Below, in pieces: positions 42,647 through 52,408 of a stretch of DNA of 64,000 nt; position 1 is the stretch's first letter; each line of letters begins with the position of its first letter. The notes under the pieces were generated by a model. The model was not told the origin of the DNA and did not search any database. It saw nothing but the letters and a program-made list of their open reading frames with translations. The translations under genes and the position numbers were made by a program. The stretch spans positions 78,330 through 142,329 of the forward strand of contig NZ_ATZJ01000008.1 in assembly GCF_000428145.1 (NCBI RefSeq), given 5' to 3'. Source of the stretch: Chitinilyticum litopenaei DSM 21440. GTDB lineage: Bacteria; Pseudomonadota; Gammaproteobacteria; Burkholderiales; Chitinibacteraceae.

Positions 42647-44779
42647 TCAGAGCGGCTGCAGCTTCGCGTACGCCACCGCCAGCCACTTGCTGCCGTGCTC
42701 GGTAAAATTGACCTGCACATTGCCATTGGCGCCGCCTTCGTAGTCGGTGACGACGCCGGTGCCGAAGCGGTGATGCTGCACCGTCATGCCGATCGCCAGG
42801 CCGTGTTCGGGCGCAGCCTTGGGCGCTGATGGGGTATGTTGCTGCTGCCTGGGTACAAAGGCGGTTTGCGGCGCATACCCACGATTCAGATAACGCAGCA
42901 CGTCCGGCGGGATTTCGCCGAGGAAGCGACTGCCCGGCGCGTAGCGCGTCTGGCCGTGCAGCATGCGGCTTTGCGCCAGCGACAGATAGAGCCGGCGGCG
43001 CGCGCGCGTGATCGCGACATACATCAGCCGGCGCTCCTCTTCCAGCGCCTTTTGGTCGCTCATGCTGTTCTCGTGCGGGAACAACCCTTCCTCCAGCCCG
43101 GTCAGGAACACCGAATGGAATTCCAGCCCCTTGGCCGCGTGTACGGTCATCAGCTGGATCGCGTCGGCCTGCGCATTGGCCTGATGGTCACCGGCCTCCA
43201 GGCTGGCGTGCGAAAGGAAGGCGACGATGGTGTTCTCGTCCTCGGCAATGAAGGCTGCCGCGGCAGTCACCAGTTCACCGAGGTTTTCCAGCCGGTCTTC
43301 GCCGTCCTTGTCAGCGCGGTAGTGCGCGCTGAGACCGGAGAGATCGAGCATCGCCGACACCACTTCGGGCAGGGGTAACCCCTGCGTCTGCACGCGCATG
43401 GCTTCGATGATCTGCACAAATTTGCCGACCACCGCGCCGCTGCGCCCCAGACCGCCCGAGCACGCCGCCTGCCACAGCGAGGTGCCGGCCAGTCGCGCGT
43501 TTTCCTGCAGTGCATCGACCGTGCGCGCACCGATGCCGCGCGTGGGGAAATTGATCACGCGCAGCAGCGCGTTGTCATCTTCGGGGCTGGCGATCAGGCG
43601 CAGGTAGGCCAGCGCATGCTTGATTTCCTGGCGCTCGAAAAAGCGCAGGCCGCCGTACACGCGATAGGGCACGCCGGCGGTAAAGAGGCCGTGCTCCAGC
43701 ACGCGCGATTGCGCGTTGCTGCGATAGAGAATGGCGATGTCATTGGCCGGCACGCCATCGCGAATCAGCGCCTGCACCTCACTCACGACAAATTCGCATT
43801 CGTCGAAATCGCTCAGCCCCTCGAATACGCGGATCGGCTCGCCATCTTCGGAATCGGTCCACAATTGCTTGCCAAGCCGGTTGCGGTTGCAGCTGATCAC
43901 CGCGTTGGCGGCGGTAAGGATATTGCTGTGCGAGCGGTAATTCTGCTCCAGGCGAATGATGTGCTTCACTGCAAAATCGCGCTGGAAATCATGCATATTG
44001 CCGACATTGGCGCCGCGGAAGGCATAGATGGACTGATCGTCGTCACCAACGGCAAACATCGCGCCACCCTCGCCCACCAGCAGCTTCAACCAGGCGTATT
44101 GCAAGGTGTTGGTGTCCTGGAATTCATCGACCAGAATATGCCGGAAACGCTGCTGGTAATGCGCGCGCAGGCTGGCATTGCCATTGAGCAACTCAAAGCA
44201 GCGCAGCAGCAATTCGGCGAAATCGACAACGCCTTCACGCTGGCATTGCCGCTCGTATTCCTCGTAAACCGCCTTCATCACGCGACTGTGCTCGTCCCAG
44301 ATCTGCAAGGCGCCCGAGCGCACTCCGGCTTCCTTGTTGCCATTGATGAAATGCTGGCAGCTTTTCGGCGGATAGCGTTCATCATCGATATTGAGCAGCT
44401 TCAGGACGCGCTTGATGGCGGACAACTGGTCCTGGCTGTCAAGAATGGCGAATTGCTCGGGCAGGCCGGCATCGCGATGATGCAACCTGAGCATGCGATT
44501 GCACAGGCCGTGAAACGTGCCTATCCACAAGCCGCGCGGATTCAGCGGCAGCATCGCCGTCATGCGTGCGAGCATTTCCTTCGCGGCCTTGTTGGTGAAG
44601 GTCACCGCCAGGATTCCGGCCGGGCTGACCTGCCCGGTGGACAAGAGCCAGGCCATGCGTGTGGTCAGCACGCGGGTCTTGCCGGAACCGGCGCCGGCCA
44701 GGATCAGCGCATGCTCGGCAGGCAGCTCGACGGCGGCGGCCTGTTGCGGATTGAGATTGGCAGTGAGCGAGGCATTCAT
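42647..44779 (-). CDS. uvrD: ATP-dependent DNA helicase UvrD/PcrA family
   Basis: 710 residues from ATG 44779 (MNASLTANLNPQQAAAV); an earlier in-frame ATG at 44806 would add nine residues. SF1 motifs: LAGAGSGKTRVL, LVDEFQDTNTLQYAW, AVGDDDQSIYAFRGA, LEQNYRS, TVHAAKGLEF and YVAITRARRRLYL. It ends with the UvrD C-terminal Tudor-like segment MTVQHHRFGTGVVTDYEG. A 3'-5' helicase of nucleotide excision and mismatch repair. A perfect-armed 49-nt dyad element lies within the linker before the C-terminal part. Confidence 0.97.
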   Translation of the reverse strand: MNASLTANLNPQQAAAVELPAEHALILAGAGSGKTRVLTTRMAWLLSTGQVSPAGILAVTFTNKAAKEMLARMTAMLPLNPRGLWIGTFHGLCNRMLRLHHRDAGLPEQFAILDSQDQLSAIKRVLKLLNIDDERYPPKSCQHFINGNKEAGVRSGALQIWDEHSRVMKAVYEEYERQCQREGVVDFAELLLRCFELLNGNASLRAHYQQRFRHILVDEFQDTNTLQYAWLKLLVGEGGAMFAVGDDDQSIYAFRGANVGNMHDFQRDFAVKHIIRLEQNYRSHSNILTAANAVISCNRNRLGKQLWTDSEDGEPIRVFEGLSDFDECEFVVSEVQALIRDGVPANDIAILYRSNAQSRVLEHGLFTAGVPYRVYGGLRFFERQEIKHALAYLRLIASPEDDNALLRVINFPTRGIGARTVDALQENARLAGTSLWQAACSGGLGRSGAVVGKFVQIIEAMRVQTQGLPLPEVVSAMLDLSGLSAHYRADKDGEDRLENLGELVTAAAAFIAEDENTIVAFLSHASLEAGDHQANAQADAIQLMTVHAAKGLEFHSVFLTGLEEGLFPHENSMSDQKALEEERRLMYVAITRARRRLYLSLAQSRMLHGQTRYAPGSRFLGEIPPDVLRYLNRGYAPQTAFVPRQQQHTPSAPKAAPEHGLAIGMTVQHHRFGTGVVTDYEGGANGNVQVNFTEHGSKWLAVAYAKLQPL
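42832..42880. repeat. 49-nt dyad element inside uvrD coding sequence
   Basis: GGGTATG and CATACCC frame exactly 49 nt. It encodes a low-complexity Gln/Pro-rich linker (RGYAPQTAF...RQQQHTP), a place where an insertion would be tolerated. Confidence 0.6.
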
Positions 44780-44865
44780 GGCGGGCACGGCGAGGCAAAA
44801 CGCCATTGTACAAAAAGCCCCGCCCTGCGTCTGTGTGCCCGGGTGCCGCGCACATCATGGATAAA

Positions 44866-44893
44866 AAAAAGGATGGCAGTCGCCATCCTTTTT
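44866..44893 (-). terminator. Terminator of the H-NS-like gene
   Basis: Stem AAAAAGGATGGC/GCCATCCTTTTT with a 4-nt loop; on the minus strand the T-run follows the stem, 20 bases after the gene's stop. Confidence 0.92.
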
Positions 44894-44913
44894 GCCCAGC
44901 GTGCTTGCGCGGA

Positions 44914-45246
44914 TCAGATACGCAGGCCGGAGAGATCTTCGCCATGGGAAGCGATGTAATCCAGTACCCATTGCGGCTTGCGGCCACGGCCAGTCCAGGT
45001 CTGCTCCGGATTGGCGGGATTGGCAAATTGCGCCGCGCCCACGGTTTTCTTGGCGCCAGCGCCCTTTTTGCCACTGGCGGCCAGCGCCAGCAATTCGGCC
45101 AGGCTGAAACCGCTTTCCGCCGCGCGCGCTTCGATATCGCTCAGCAGCTGCTTCTTTTCCTGCTCCTTGCGACGGACCAGTTCGGTTTCAATCTCTTTCT
45201 TCAGCTGGGTGAGGCCAGCGTAATCGTACTTGGACAAATCAGTCAC
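44914..45246 (-). CDS. H-NS histone family nucleoid protein
   Basis: 110 residues from GTG 45246, with GGAG eight bases upstream; a longer frame exists but lacks a ribosome-binding site. The N-terminal half is a coiled coil (TQLKKEIETELVRRKEQEKK) for oligomerisation. The C-terminus has NPANPEQTWTGRGRKPQWV, the H-NS DNA-binding motif with the RGRKP-type AT-hook loop. It binds curved, AT-rich DNA and silences genes. Single gene with its own terminator. Confidence 0.95.
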   Translation of the reverse strand: MTDLSKYDYAGLTQLKKEIETELVRRKEQEKKQLLSDIEARAAESGFSLAELLALAASGKKGAGAKKTVGAAQFANPANPEQTWTGRGRKPQWVLDYIASHGEDLSGLRI

Positions 45247-45329
45247 GGTTATCTCCAGATCAGGGCGTTGGAATTCAATTCCCCGCTCATTATGGAGAGC
45301 AGTTTCCGCCATGACAAGAAAAATCCAAT

Positions 45330-46682
45330 TTATTGCCGCGCCAGCAGCCAGCGATTGGCCTTTTCCAAATCACTTTCGTTGAGCTGGCCAGTAGCCGCCG
45401 CCAGCAGCAGGCCGGAATACAGATAGGTATATTTGGCGTAAACCAGCTGGTAGCGGGTATTGTAATAGCGCTCGTTGGCATCCAGCACATCGACAATTGT
45501 ACTTACGCCGACCTTATAGCCCAGCTCCGTCGAATCCAGCGATGATTTGCTCGATTTCAGCGATTGCTGCAAGGCGCGGATTTGCGCGGCACCGGCGCTC
45601 ACCCCCAGAAAAGCCTGCTTGGTGTTTTGCTGCACCTCGCGACGAGTGGCCTCGAGCTGGTCGCTTTGCTGATCTTTTTTCGCCACGCTTTCACGCAATT
45701 GCGAACTGATGGCGCCACCGGTATACAGCGGAATGGCCAGTTGCAGGCCGATGGCCGCCCTGCCCTGGCGATCCGTTCCGCCATTGCTGGACAGGCCATT
45801 GCCGGTGTAACTGTTGCCATAGCTGGCGACCAGATCGAGTTGCGGCGTATCCACCGCACGGAATTTCTCGATTTCCTTGCCGGCGATATCCAGATTGAGC
45901 TGCTGGGCGAGCAGCTCGATGCTGCCATTGGCTGCGCGGGCCAGCCATTCATTCAGGTCATTCGGCTGCGGCGGCTGTGCCTGCTCGTGATCACCCAGCG
46001 GCTGCAATTCGTCGGGATTGAGCCCGGTCAGCAGCGCATAGGCATTTTTCTTCACCTGCAAATCATTGCTGGCGACGATTTCGGACGCCAGAATCGCGTC
46101 GTAACGCGCCTGGGCTTCATTGACATCAACCACGGTGGCGACACCGACCTCGAAGGATTTCTGCGCCTGCGACAATTGCTGGGCCACGGCATCGCGCTGG
46201 GCCGTCGCCAGCACCACCTGCTCCTGCGCGGCCAGCACTTCCAGATAGGCCTTGGCCACCCGCAGGATCAGCTGCTGCTCGGCGGCGCGGTACTGCAATT
46301 CGGCAAGATCGGTCTGTTTGCCCAGCTGGTAGGCCGACACCCAGGCTTCCTTGCGATAGATGGGCTGCGTCAGCGCCAGCGAGTAGCCATAGCTCTTGCC
46401 GGATTGCGAGCCATCGGGGTTGCCGGGCGTGGGCATGCCGGGGTCGGACTCCTGCCGGAGCTGCTGGGCATTGGCCTGCAGCTGGACTTGCGGCAGCAGC
46501 AGCGCACGGCCCTGCACGGCCTTTTCCTGGCCGGCGATGCGCGCCTTGCCAGCGGCAGCCATGGTGGCGTCGTACTGCTGCGCCGCCTGCCAGGATTGCA
46601 GCAGATCAATCGCCAGCAGCTGCGGCGCCAGCAAAAGGCCAGTGATGGCCACAAAGGCAGTTTTCAGTCTCACGTCGGTCAC
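45330..46682 (-). CDS. TolC-family outer-membrane efflux protein
   Basis: 450 residues if it starts at GTG 46682; GTG 46673, with AGGT eight bases upstream, is an equally good start. Signal peptide LKTAFVAITGLLLAPQLLA. Two OEP repeats with long helices (ELQYRAAEQQLILRVAKAYL; LGYKVGVSTIVDVLDANERY), the classic TolC sequence pattern. It is the exit duct for the RND pump and adaptor encoded upstream (74-base gap). Confidence 0.93.
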   Translation of the reverse strand: MTDVRLKTAFVAITGLLLAPQLLAIDLLQSWQAAQQYDATMAAAGKARIAGQEKAVQGRALLLPQVQLQANAQQLRQESDPGMPTPGNPDGSQSGKSYGYSLALTQPIYRKEAWVSAYQLGKQTDLAELQYRAAEQQLILRVAKAYLEVLAAQEQVVLATAQRDAVAQQLSQAQKSFEVGVATVVDVNEAQARYDAILASEIVASNDLQVKKNAYALLTGLNPDELQPLGDHEQAQPPQPNDLNEWLARAANGSIELLAQQLNLDIAGKEIEKFRAVDTPQLDLVASYGNSYTGNGLSSNGGTDRQGRAAIGLQLAIPLYTGGAISSQLRESVAKKDQQSDQLEATRREVQQNTKQAFLGVSAGAAQIRALQQSLKSSKSSLDSTELGYKVGVSTIVDVLDANERYYNTRYQLVYAKYTYLYSGLLLAAATGQLNESDLEKANRWLLARQ

Positions 46683-46755
46683 CTGTTCAAGAGCGCCGCA
46701 TCAGCGATGCGGCGCAATGTTGTATTGTCTTGGGAGTGTGTGGAAGGGGCATGGT

Positions 46756-49700
46756 TCAGTGTGCCACGCCCGCAACAACAGCGTCTGCACCATCCTTGCG
46801 CTCAGGCGTATCCGGACGGATGCGGAACCAGGCGGCATAGAGCGCCGGCAGGAACAGCAGCGTCAGCACGGTAGCCACCAGCAGCCCGCCCATGATGGCG
46901 ACCGCCATCGGCCCCCAGAAGGTTTCGCGCGAGAGCGGAATCATCGCCAGGATGGCTGCGGCGGCAGTCAGCATGATGGGGCGGAAGCGCCGTACAGCCG
47001 ATTCAACGATTGCATCCCAGGGTCGTTGACCGTCAGCGATATCCTGCTCGATCTGATCCATCAGAATGACCGAATTGCGCATGATCATGCCCATCAGCGC
47101 AATCACGCCCAGCTGCGCCACAAAGCCGAACGGTGCCTGGAAAGCCAGCAGGCTGATCGTTACGCCGATCAGGCCCAGCGGCGCCGTCAGCAGCACCATG
47201 ATCATGCGCTGGATGGACTGCAGCTGCAGCATCAGCAACGTCATCACGGTCAGCAGCATCAGCGGCATCACCGCCGAAATCGATTCCTCGCTCTTTTTTG
47301 ACGACTCCAGCGTGCCACCCGCTTCGATGTGATAGCCGACCGGCAGCGTCGCCGCCAGCTCGCGGATTTTCGGCAGCAGGGCGGTGCTCACGTCCGGCGC
47401 CTGCGCCCCGGCCACATCGGCGCGCACGCTGATCGTCGGCATGCGGTTGCGGCGCCAGATGATGCTCTCTTCGTTCTCCAGCGACAGCGTCGCCACCTGT
47501 GACAGCGGCACCGACTGACCGGAAGGCAGCAAGACCGGCAGGCTTTGCAGGAAATCGAGCCGGGTACGCTCGCCCTCGACCAGTCGCGCCACCACGGCGA
47601 TGCTGTCATTGCCCTCGCGCAGCTGCGTGGCGGTGACGCCGGACACGGCCATCTGCAGCATGCTGGCCAGCTGCTGCGAATTGAGGCCCAGCTGGCGCAG
47701 ACGATCCTGATCGACCTCCATGCGCACGGCCTTCACCTTCTCGCCCCAGTCGGTATGCACCTGGCGGGTATGCGGGTCAGACTTCATGATGGCTGCGACC
47801 TTGCTGGCAATACCCTGCAACGTTTCCTGGTCCGGGCCGGAAACGCGAAACTGCACTGGATAACCCACCGGCGGGCCGTTTTCCAGTCGTGTCACCCGGC
47901 CCCGCACCTGCGGAAAATCCCGCTCGAACAATTCCGTGATGCGCTGGTAGACGCGGTCGCGCACGAACTCATCACGGGTCATGACGGTAAGCTGGCCGAA
48001 ATTGATGTTCGGCATCTGCTCGTCCAGCGGCATGTAGTAACGCGGCGAACCGCTGCCGATATAGCTGGTGACGTGGGCCACGTCCGGGTCCTTGATCAGG
48101 ATGGCCTCCAGCTTTTTCACCTCGCGCTCGGTCGCGGCAAACGAGGCCGTGTACGGCAGCCACAGGTCGACCATGAGCTCGGGTCGGCTCGATGCCGGGA
48201 AGAACTGCTTGGGAACGAAGAGCGCAAAGAGCGCCAGCGCCAGCACAAAGGCCGTGCCGGTCAGCGCCAGCGTGGTCTTGCGCCAGGTGATGCACCAGGT
48301 GACCAGTGCACGAAACTTGCGGTAGAAACGTCCCTGGTAGACATCGTGCTCGGCATGCACCGCCTTTTCGGGCAGCAGCAGATAACCCAGATAGGGCGTG
48401 AAGATCACCGCCACCAGCCAGGACACCACCAGCGCAATACCGACGACGGCAAAAATCGAGAAGGTATATTCACCGGCATCCGACTTGGCAAGGCCTACAG
48501 GCAGAAACCCCGCCACCGTAATCAGCGTACCGGTCAGCATCGGAAACGCGGTCGATGTGTAGGCGAAGGTCGCGGCGCGGAATCGGTCCCAGCCCTGCTC
48601 AAGCTTGAGCGCCATCATTTCCACGGCGATGATCGCGTCGTCCACCAGCAGGCCGAGCGCGATCACCAGTGCGCCCAGCGAAATGCGCTGCAGCTCGATA
48701 TTGAAGAACTTCATCAACAGGAAGGTAATCGCCAGCACCAGCGGAATCGACAGCGCGACGACAATGCCCGTGCGCCAGCCGAGGCTGAGAAAACTCACCG
48801 CCAGCACGATGACCACGGCCTCAAGCAGCGATTTCATGAAGATGTGGATGGCATTCTTCACCACGGCCGGCTGATCCGACACGGTATGGATTTCCACCCC
48901 GACCGGCAGCGCCTGCCCGAGCCTGGCCAGCGTCGCGTCGATTTCGCGCCCCATGACGATCACGTCGCCGCCGCTGCGCATCGAAATGCCCAGCGCCAGC
49001 GCCTCCCGCCCCTGGAAGCGGATGGCGGTTTCCGGCGGATTGACCGTGGCGCGCTGCACATTCGCCACATCCGCCAGATGGAAGGTACGGCCATTGACGG
49101 TGATCGGCATGGCCTTGATGGTGGCCACGGCGTCGAAACCGCCGCTGACGCGCAGGAAAATGCGCTCGTCGTCCCCCTCGATGACGCCGGCTGGCGTGAC
49201 GGTATTGGTCGCGGCCAGTACTTCGTTGATCTGGAAGGGGCTCACGCCCAGGCTGGCCAGTTTGGCCGTGCTGTATTCAACGTAGATTTTCTCGTCCTGC
49301 ACGCCCAGCAGCGTCACCTTGTTCACATCATGGATGCGCAGCAGCTCGCTTTTCGCACGCTCGGCCCAGTGCTTGAGCTCGGGCAGGCTGAAGCCGTCAC
49401 CAGTCATCGCGTAGAGATTGCCGTAAGTGTCGCCGAACTCGTCATTGAAGAAGGGCCCGACCACGCCGGGCGGCAACTTGCCGCGCGCGTCGCCGATGCG
49501 CTTTCTGACCTGATACCAGGCGTCCGGCACCTCCTTGCGCACGCTCTCGCGCAACATGATGGTGATCAGCGCCTCGCCGGCACGCGAATAGCTGCGGGTG
49601 TAATCGATATAGCCAATGCCCTGCAGTGCTTCTTCCAGCCGGTCGGTGACCTGCTCCTCGACCTCGGACGCCGAAGCACCGGGCCAGAAGGCACGCACGA

Positions 49701-49848
49701 CCATGGCCTTGAAGGTGAACTCGGGGTCTTCCTTCTGGCCGAGCTGGGTGTAGGCCAGCACGCCGGCCAGCGAGAGCACGGCCATGAGGTAAAGGACAAA
49801 GGAGCGGTGCTTGAGCGCCCAGGCCGACAGATTGATGCTATTGAACAT
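46756..49848 (-). CDS. RND multidrug efflux permease (inner-membrane pump)
   Basis: 1030 residues, full RND length. Twelve membrane segments in two groups, two large periplasmic loops, the TM4 motif LGLLVDDAIIAVEMMALKLE (proton-relay Asp pair) and the repeated GVALVVSWLVAVIF-type segments. Substrate family not resolvable by eye. The start overlaps the adaptor's stop by 11 bases. Proton-driven drug or solvent export with the adaptor and TolC-like protein. Confidence 0.95.
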   Translation of the reverse strand: MFNSINLSAWALKHRSFVLYLMAVLSLAGVLAYTQLGQKEDPEFTFKAMVVRAFWPGASASEVEEQVTDRLEEALQGIGYIDYTRSYSRAGEALITIMLRESVRKEVPDAWYQVRKRIGDARGKLPPGVVGPFFNDEFGDTYGNLYAMTGDGFSLPELKHWAERAKSELLRIHDVNKVTLLGVQDEKIYVEYSTAKLASLGVSPFQINEVLAATNTVTPAGVIEGDDERIFLRVSGGFDAVATIKAMPITVNGRTFHLADVANVQRATVNPPETAIRFQGREALALGISMRSGGDVIVMGREIDATLARLGQALPVGVEIHTVSDQPAVVKNAIHIFMKSLLEAVVIVLAVSFLSLGWRTGIVVALSIPLVLAITFLLMKFFNIELQRISLGALVIALGLLVDDAIIAVEMMALKLEQGWDRFRAATFAYTSTAFPMLTGTLITVAGFLPVGLAKSDAGEYTFSIFAVVGIALVVSWLVAVIFTPYLGYLLLPEKAVHAEHDVYQGRFYRKFRALVTWCITWRKTTLALTGTAFVLALALFALFVPKQFFPASSRPELMVDLWLPYTASFAATEREVKKLEAILIKDPDVAHVTSYIGSGSPRYYMPLDEQMPNINFGQLTVMTRDEFVRDRVYQRITELFERDFPQVRGRVTRLENGPPVGYPVQFRVSGPDQETLQGIASKVAAIMKSDPHTRQVHTDWGEKVKAVRMEVDQDRLRQLGLNSQQLASMLQMAVSGVTATQLREGNDSIAVVARLVEGERTRLDFLQSLPVLLPSGQSVPLSQVATLSLENEESIIWRRNRMPTISVRADVAGAQAPDVSTALLPKIRELAATLPVGYHIEAGGTLESSKKSEESISAVMPLMLLTVMTLLMLQLQSIQRMIMVLLTAPLGLIGVTISLLAFQAPFGFVAQLGVIALMGMIMRNSVILMDQIEQDIADGQRPWDAIVESAVRRFRPIMLTAAAAILAMIPLSRETFWGPMAVAIMGGLLVATVLTLLFLPALYAAWFRIRPDTPERKDGADAVVAGVAH
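47766..47815. repeat. Possible 50-nt variant of the dyad element inside the RND gene
   Basis: GGGTAT and GGCAATACCC are 50 nt apart end to end, one base more than the family. The right end matches the family consensus for ten bases. May be chance. Confidence 0.35.
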
Positions 49849-50938
49849 GGCTGGCGACTCCTGCCTGGCGTTCGTCCAGCACGCGCACCTTCTGGCCTTC
49901 GTGCAGCAGATGCACGCCGGCGGTGATCACCCTGGCGCCGGGCTGGATGCCGTCGACGAGCACGGCGCCATCCCGATAGCTGCGCACACTGACCTTCAGC
50001 CCCTGTACCTTGCCGTCACTGCCCAGCAGCCAGACGCGCTGCTCCTTGCCCTGGCCCAGCAGCGCCGTCAGCGGCAGGGCCACGCCGGCCTGCGGTGCTT
50101 CTGCCTGCGGCACGCGCACCGTCGCCGACATGCCCAGCGCCGGCGCCTGCGGCCCGGCCGGCAGTGCCACCTTCACCCGATAGGTGCGCGCCACCGGGTC
50201 GGCGGCCGGCGCGATTTCGCGCACGGTAGCCGGCAGGCTGCGCCCTTCCGCCGCCCACAGCTCCACCGTCACGGGCGAGCCGGGTTTCAGCTCGCGCTGC
50301 CGCCCTTCGGGCACATCGAACACCACATCCCTGGCGCCATCCTGCGCCAGCAGGATCACCGGCTGTCCCGCCGCCAGCACGGCTCCCGGCTCTGCCGTCA
50401 CCGCGGTCACCACCCCGGCGACATCGGCGCTGAGCTGCGCATAGGCTGACTGGTTGCTGGCCAGCTGGGCCTGCGAGCGCGCCTGCTGCAACTGCTGCTT
50501 GAGTGCATCGACCTGCGTCTGGCGGCGGTCGACTTCGGCCTGGCTGACGAACTTCTTGTCAAACAGGTCGCGCGAACGCTGCAGATCGAGTTCGGCCTGC
50601 GCCAGCTGCACCTTCGCGGCATCAAACTGGGCACTGGCGGCCTGTGCCTGCAGCGCCACGTCGCGGCTGTCCAGCGTGGCGATCGGCTGACCGCGCTCGA
50701 CCTGGGTGCCGACCTCGACCTTGCGCGACAAGAGCTTGCCGCCGATGCGAAAGGACAGTGGAACTTCCAGCCGGGCGCGCACGACGCCGGAATAGGCGAC
50801 CTCACCCCGGCCATTGGCCGGCCGGACCTCCAGCACCCGCACCGGGCGGATTTCCTCGTGAGGCTGTGCATCCTGCTTGCCGCACCCCCCCAGCAGCAGC
50901 ACGGCCAGCGTGCCGAACAGCATGTGTACTCGCGTCAT
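49838..50938 (-). CDS. RND efflux periplasmic adaptor lipoprotein (HlyD/AcrA family)
   Basis: 366 residues. Lipobox LLLGGC near residue 19. Lipoyl domain halves with FRIGGKLLSRKVEVGTQVERG and VAGVVTAVTAEPGAVLAAGQ, a coiled-coil hairpin (about 95-160), beta-barrel and membrane-proximal domains. It joins the RND pump to the TolC-like channel. First gene of the efflux operon; a TetR gene lies 800 bases upstream on the same strand. Confidence 0.94.
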   Translation of the reverse strand: MTRVHMLFGTLAVLLLGGCGKQDAQPHEEIRPVRVLEVRPANGRGEVAYSGVVRARLEVPLSFRIGGKLLSRKVEVGTQVERGQPIATLDSRDVALQAQAASAQFDAAKVQLAQAELDLQRSRDLFDKKFVSQAEVDRRQTQVDALKQQLQQARSQAQLASNQSAYAQLSADVAGVVTAVTAEPGAVLAAGQPVILLAQDGARDVVFDVPEGRQRELKPGSPVTVELWAAEGRSLPATVREIAPAADPVARTYRVKVALPAGPQAPALGMSATVRVPQAEAPQAGVALPLTALLGQGKEQRVWLLGSDGKVQGLKVSVRSYRDGAVLVDGIQPGARVITAGVHLLHEGQKVRVLDERQAGVASHVQ

Positions 50939-51009
50939 TGTTGCGTCCTTTCTGGAATTGCGTTCAATTCAATTCCTGATTAGCAAGACTTCTCAGCAAA
51001 ACCCGAATC

Positions 51010-51115
<106 letters not shown>

Positions 51116-51162
51116 AATAGGTTTTCTGGTTTGCCAAGAAGGGTATCTAATCAGGATTCAAT

Positions 51163-51738
51163 CTATTGGGCAGCAAGCCGCGCGGCCCTGGCGAGCCAGT
51201 TTGCGCGCTGCGGTTCGGTCGCGCCGCGAATCGGCCCGAAACTGGTGATGCGCACCGGGCGGATTCCGGAAAACTCAAGAATGGTGCGCTTCATCTGCTT
51301 GTGGCCTGCGTCGCCGTAAACCCAGCGGTAATACCAGGGCGGCGTATCCATGGTGACCAGCAATTGCGCCGAACGCCCGGCCAGCAGTTTGTCCCAGAGC
51401 ATTGAACCCTTGCGGTAGCGAAAGGCAAAACCGGGCAGAAAAACGCGGTCGATAAAGCCCTTGAGCAGCGCCGGCATGGCGCCCCACCAGATCGGATACA
51501 CAAATACCAGGTGTTGCGCCCAGGCAATCTGCTCCTGCGCTTCGACCAGATCCGGCTCAAGCGGCTGCCCACCGTCGAAACCCGCATGCAGGACAGGATC
51601 AAAACGCAGGGCGTGCAAGGACAGCATGCGCACCTCCTGCCCGGCGGCGCGTGCGGCATCGGCATAGCGCTCGGCAAGCGCCGCGCAGAAACTGTCGGCG
51701 GCTGGATGGCCAAGAATGACCAGCGTTCGTTTACTCAT
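51163..51738 (-). CDS. NAD(P)H:quinone oxidoreductase-like flavodoxin-fold protein
   Basis: 191 residues. Flavodoxin_2-type fold: LVILGHPAADSFCAAL (phosphate-binding loop), HLVFVYPIWWGAMPALLKGF (FMN-binding, diagnostic for the KefF/MdaB/NQO group) and DKLLAGRSAQLLVTMDTPPW. It reduces quinones with NAD(P)H, which protects against electrophiles. Eighteen bases after the TetR gene on the same strand, so likely co-regulated. Confidence 0.92.
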   Translation of the reverse strand: MSKRTLVILGHPAADSFCAALAERYADAARAAGQEVRMLSLHALRFDPVLHAGFDGGQPLEPDLVEAQEQIAWAQHLVFVYPIWWGAMPALLKGFIDRVFLPGFAFRYRKGSMLWDKLLAGRSAQLLVTMDTPPWYYRWVYGDAGHKQMKRTILEFSGIRPVRITSFGPIRGATEPQRANWLARAARLAAQ

Positions 51739-51756
51739 GATTTTCAGTTCCCAGGG

Positions 51757-52392
51757 TCAGATAGCACGGTGTTTCAGGCCTTCCAGGATCAGGTCGCACA
51801 GGGTGTCGATATGGCGACGCGGATCAAAATCGGGCGGCAGACAGGAAGACAGCGAGTTGCGCATGACCATGGCCAGCAGCATTGGCGCGCAGATCACGTG
51901 GAGGGCGTATTCGACGTCGATGGCGCGGAATTCGCCACTGGCGATGCCGCGCTCCAGAATCATGCGGATCAGCGCATCGCCGGGCTCGACGAACTCTTCC
52001 TGATAGATGCGCGCCACCTCGGGAAAATTGCCGGCCTCGGCAATCATCAGCTTGGGCAGGGCGGAAAGCTCGGTTTCACCCTGCAGCGTCCACCACATGT
52101 GCAGCAACTCGCGCAGCAGTTCGGCCGACGAGGTCGCCCGGCTCTCGCGTACCAGCGCTTCGCCCTCACGCAACTTGGGCAGCAGCAGTTCGCGCAGCAC
52201 CGACTTGAACAGCTCTTCCTTGTTCGGAAAATACAGATAGGGCGTGCCGCGACTCACGCCGGCGGCACGCGCGATGTCTTCCATCTTGGTCGCGGCATAG
52301 CCTTTTTCGGCGAACAGGCGAAAGGCGGCTTCCAGGATTTCCTGGGGGCGAGCCTCCTTGCGGCGGGTGCGGGTTTTTTCGGCTTCGGTCAT
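51757..52392 (-). CDS. TetR/AcrR family transcriptional regulator
   Basis: 211 residues. N-terminal HTH: ILEAAFRLFAEKGYAATKMEDIARAAGVSRGTPYLYF spans about 18-55 and is a textbook TetR HTH (given here only in part as sequence of known pattern). The ligand-binding part (about 70-205) is helical and unassigned. A perfect 12-bp palindrome lies 16 bases upstream and is a good operator candidate. Probably represses itself, the quinone-reductase-like gene and perhaps the RND operon downstream. Confidence 0.94.
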   Translation of the reverse strand: MTEAEKTRTRRKEARPQEILEAAFRLFAEKGYAATKMEDIARAAGVSRGTPYLYFPNKEELFKSVLRELLLPKLREGEALVRESRATSSAELLRELLHMWWTLQGETELSALPKLMIAEAGNFPEVARIYQEEFVEPGDALIRMILERGIASGEFRAIDVEYALHVICAPMLLAMVMRNSLSSCLPPDFDPRRHIDTLCDLILEGLKHRAI

Positions 52393-52408
52393 GACGGCGC
52401 ACTAATGA

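Noticed and set aside
51141..51189. GGGTAT near the 3' end of the quinone-reductase-like gene
   Set aside because: No ATACCC at the required distance.
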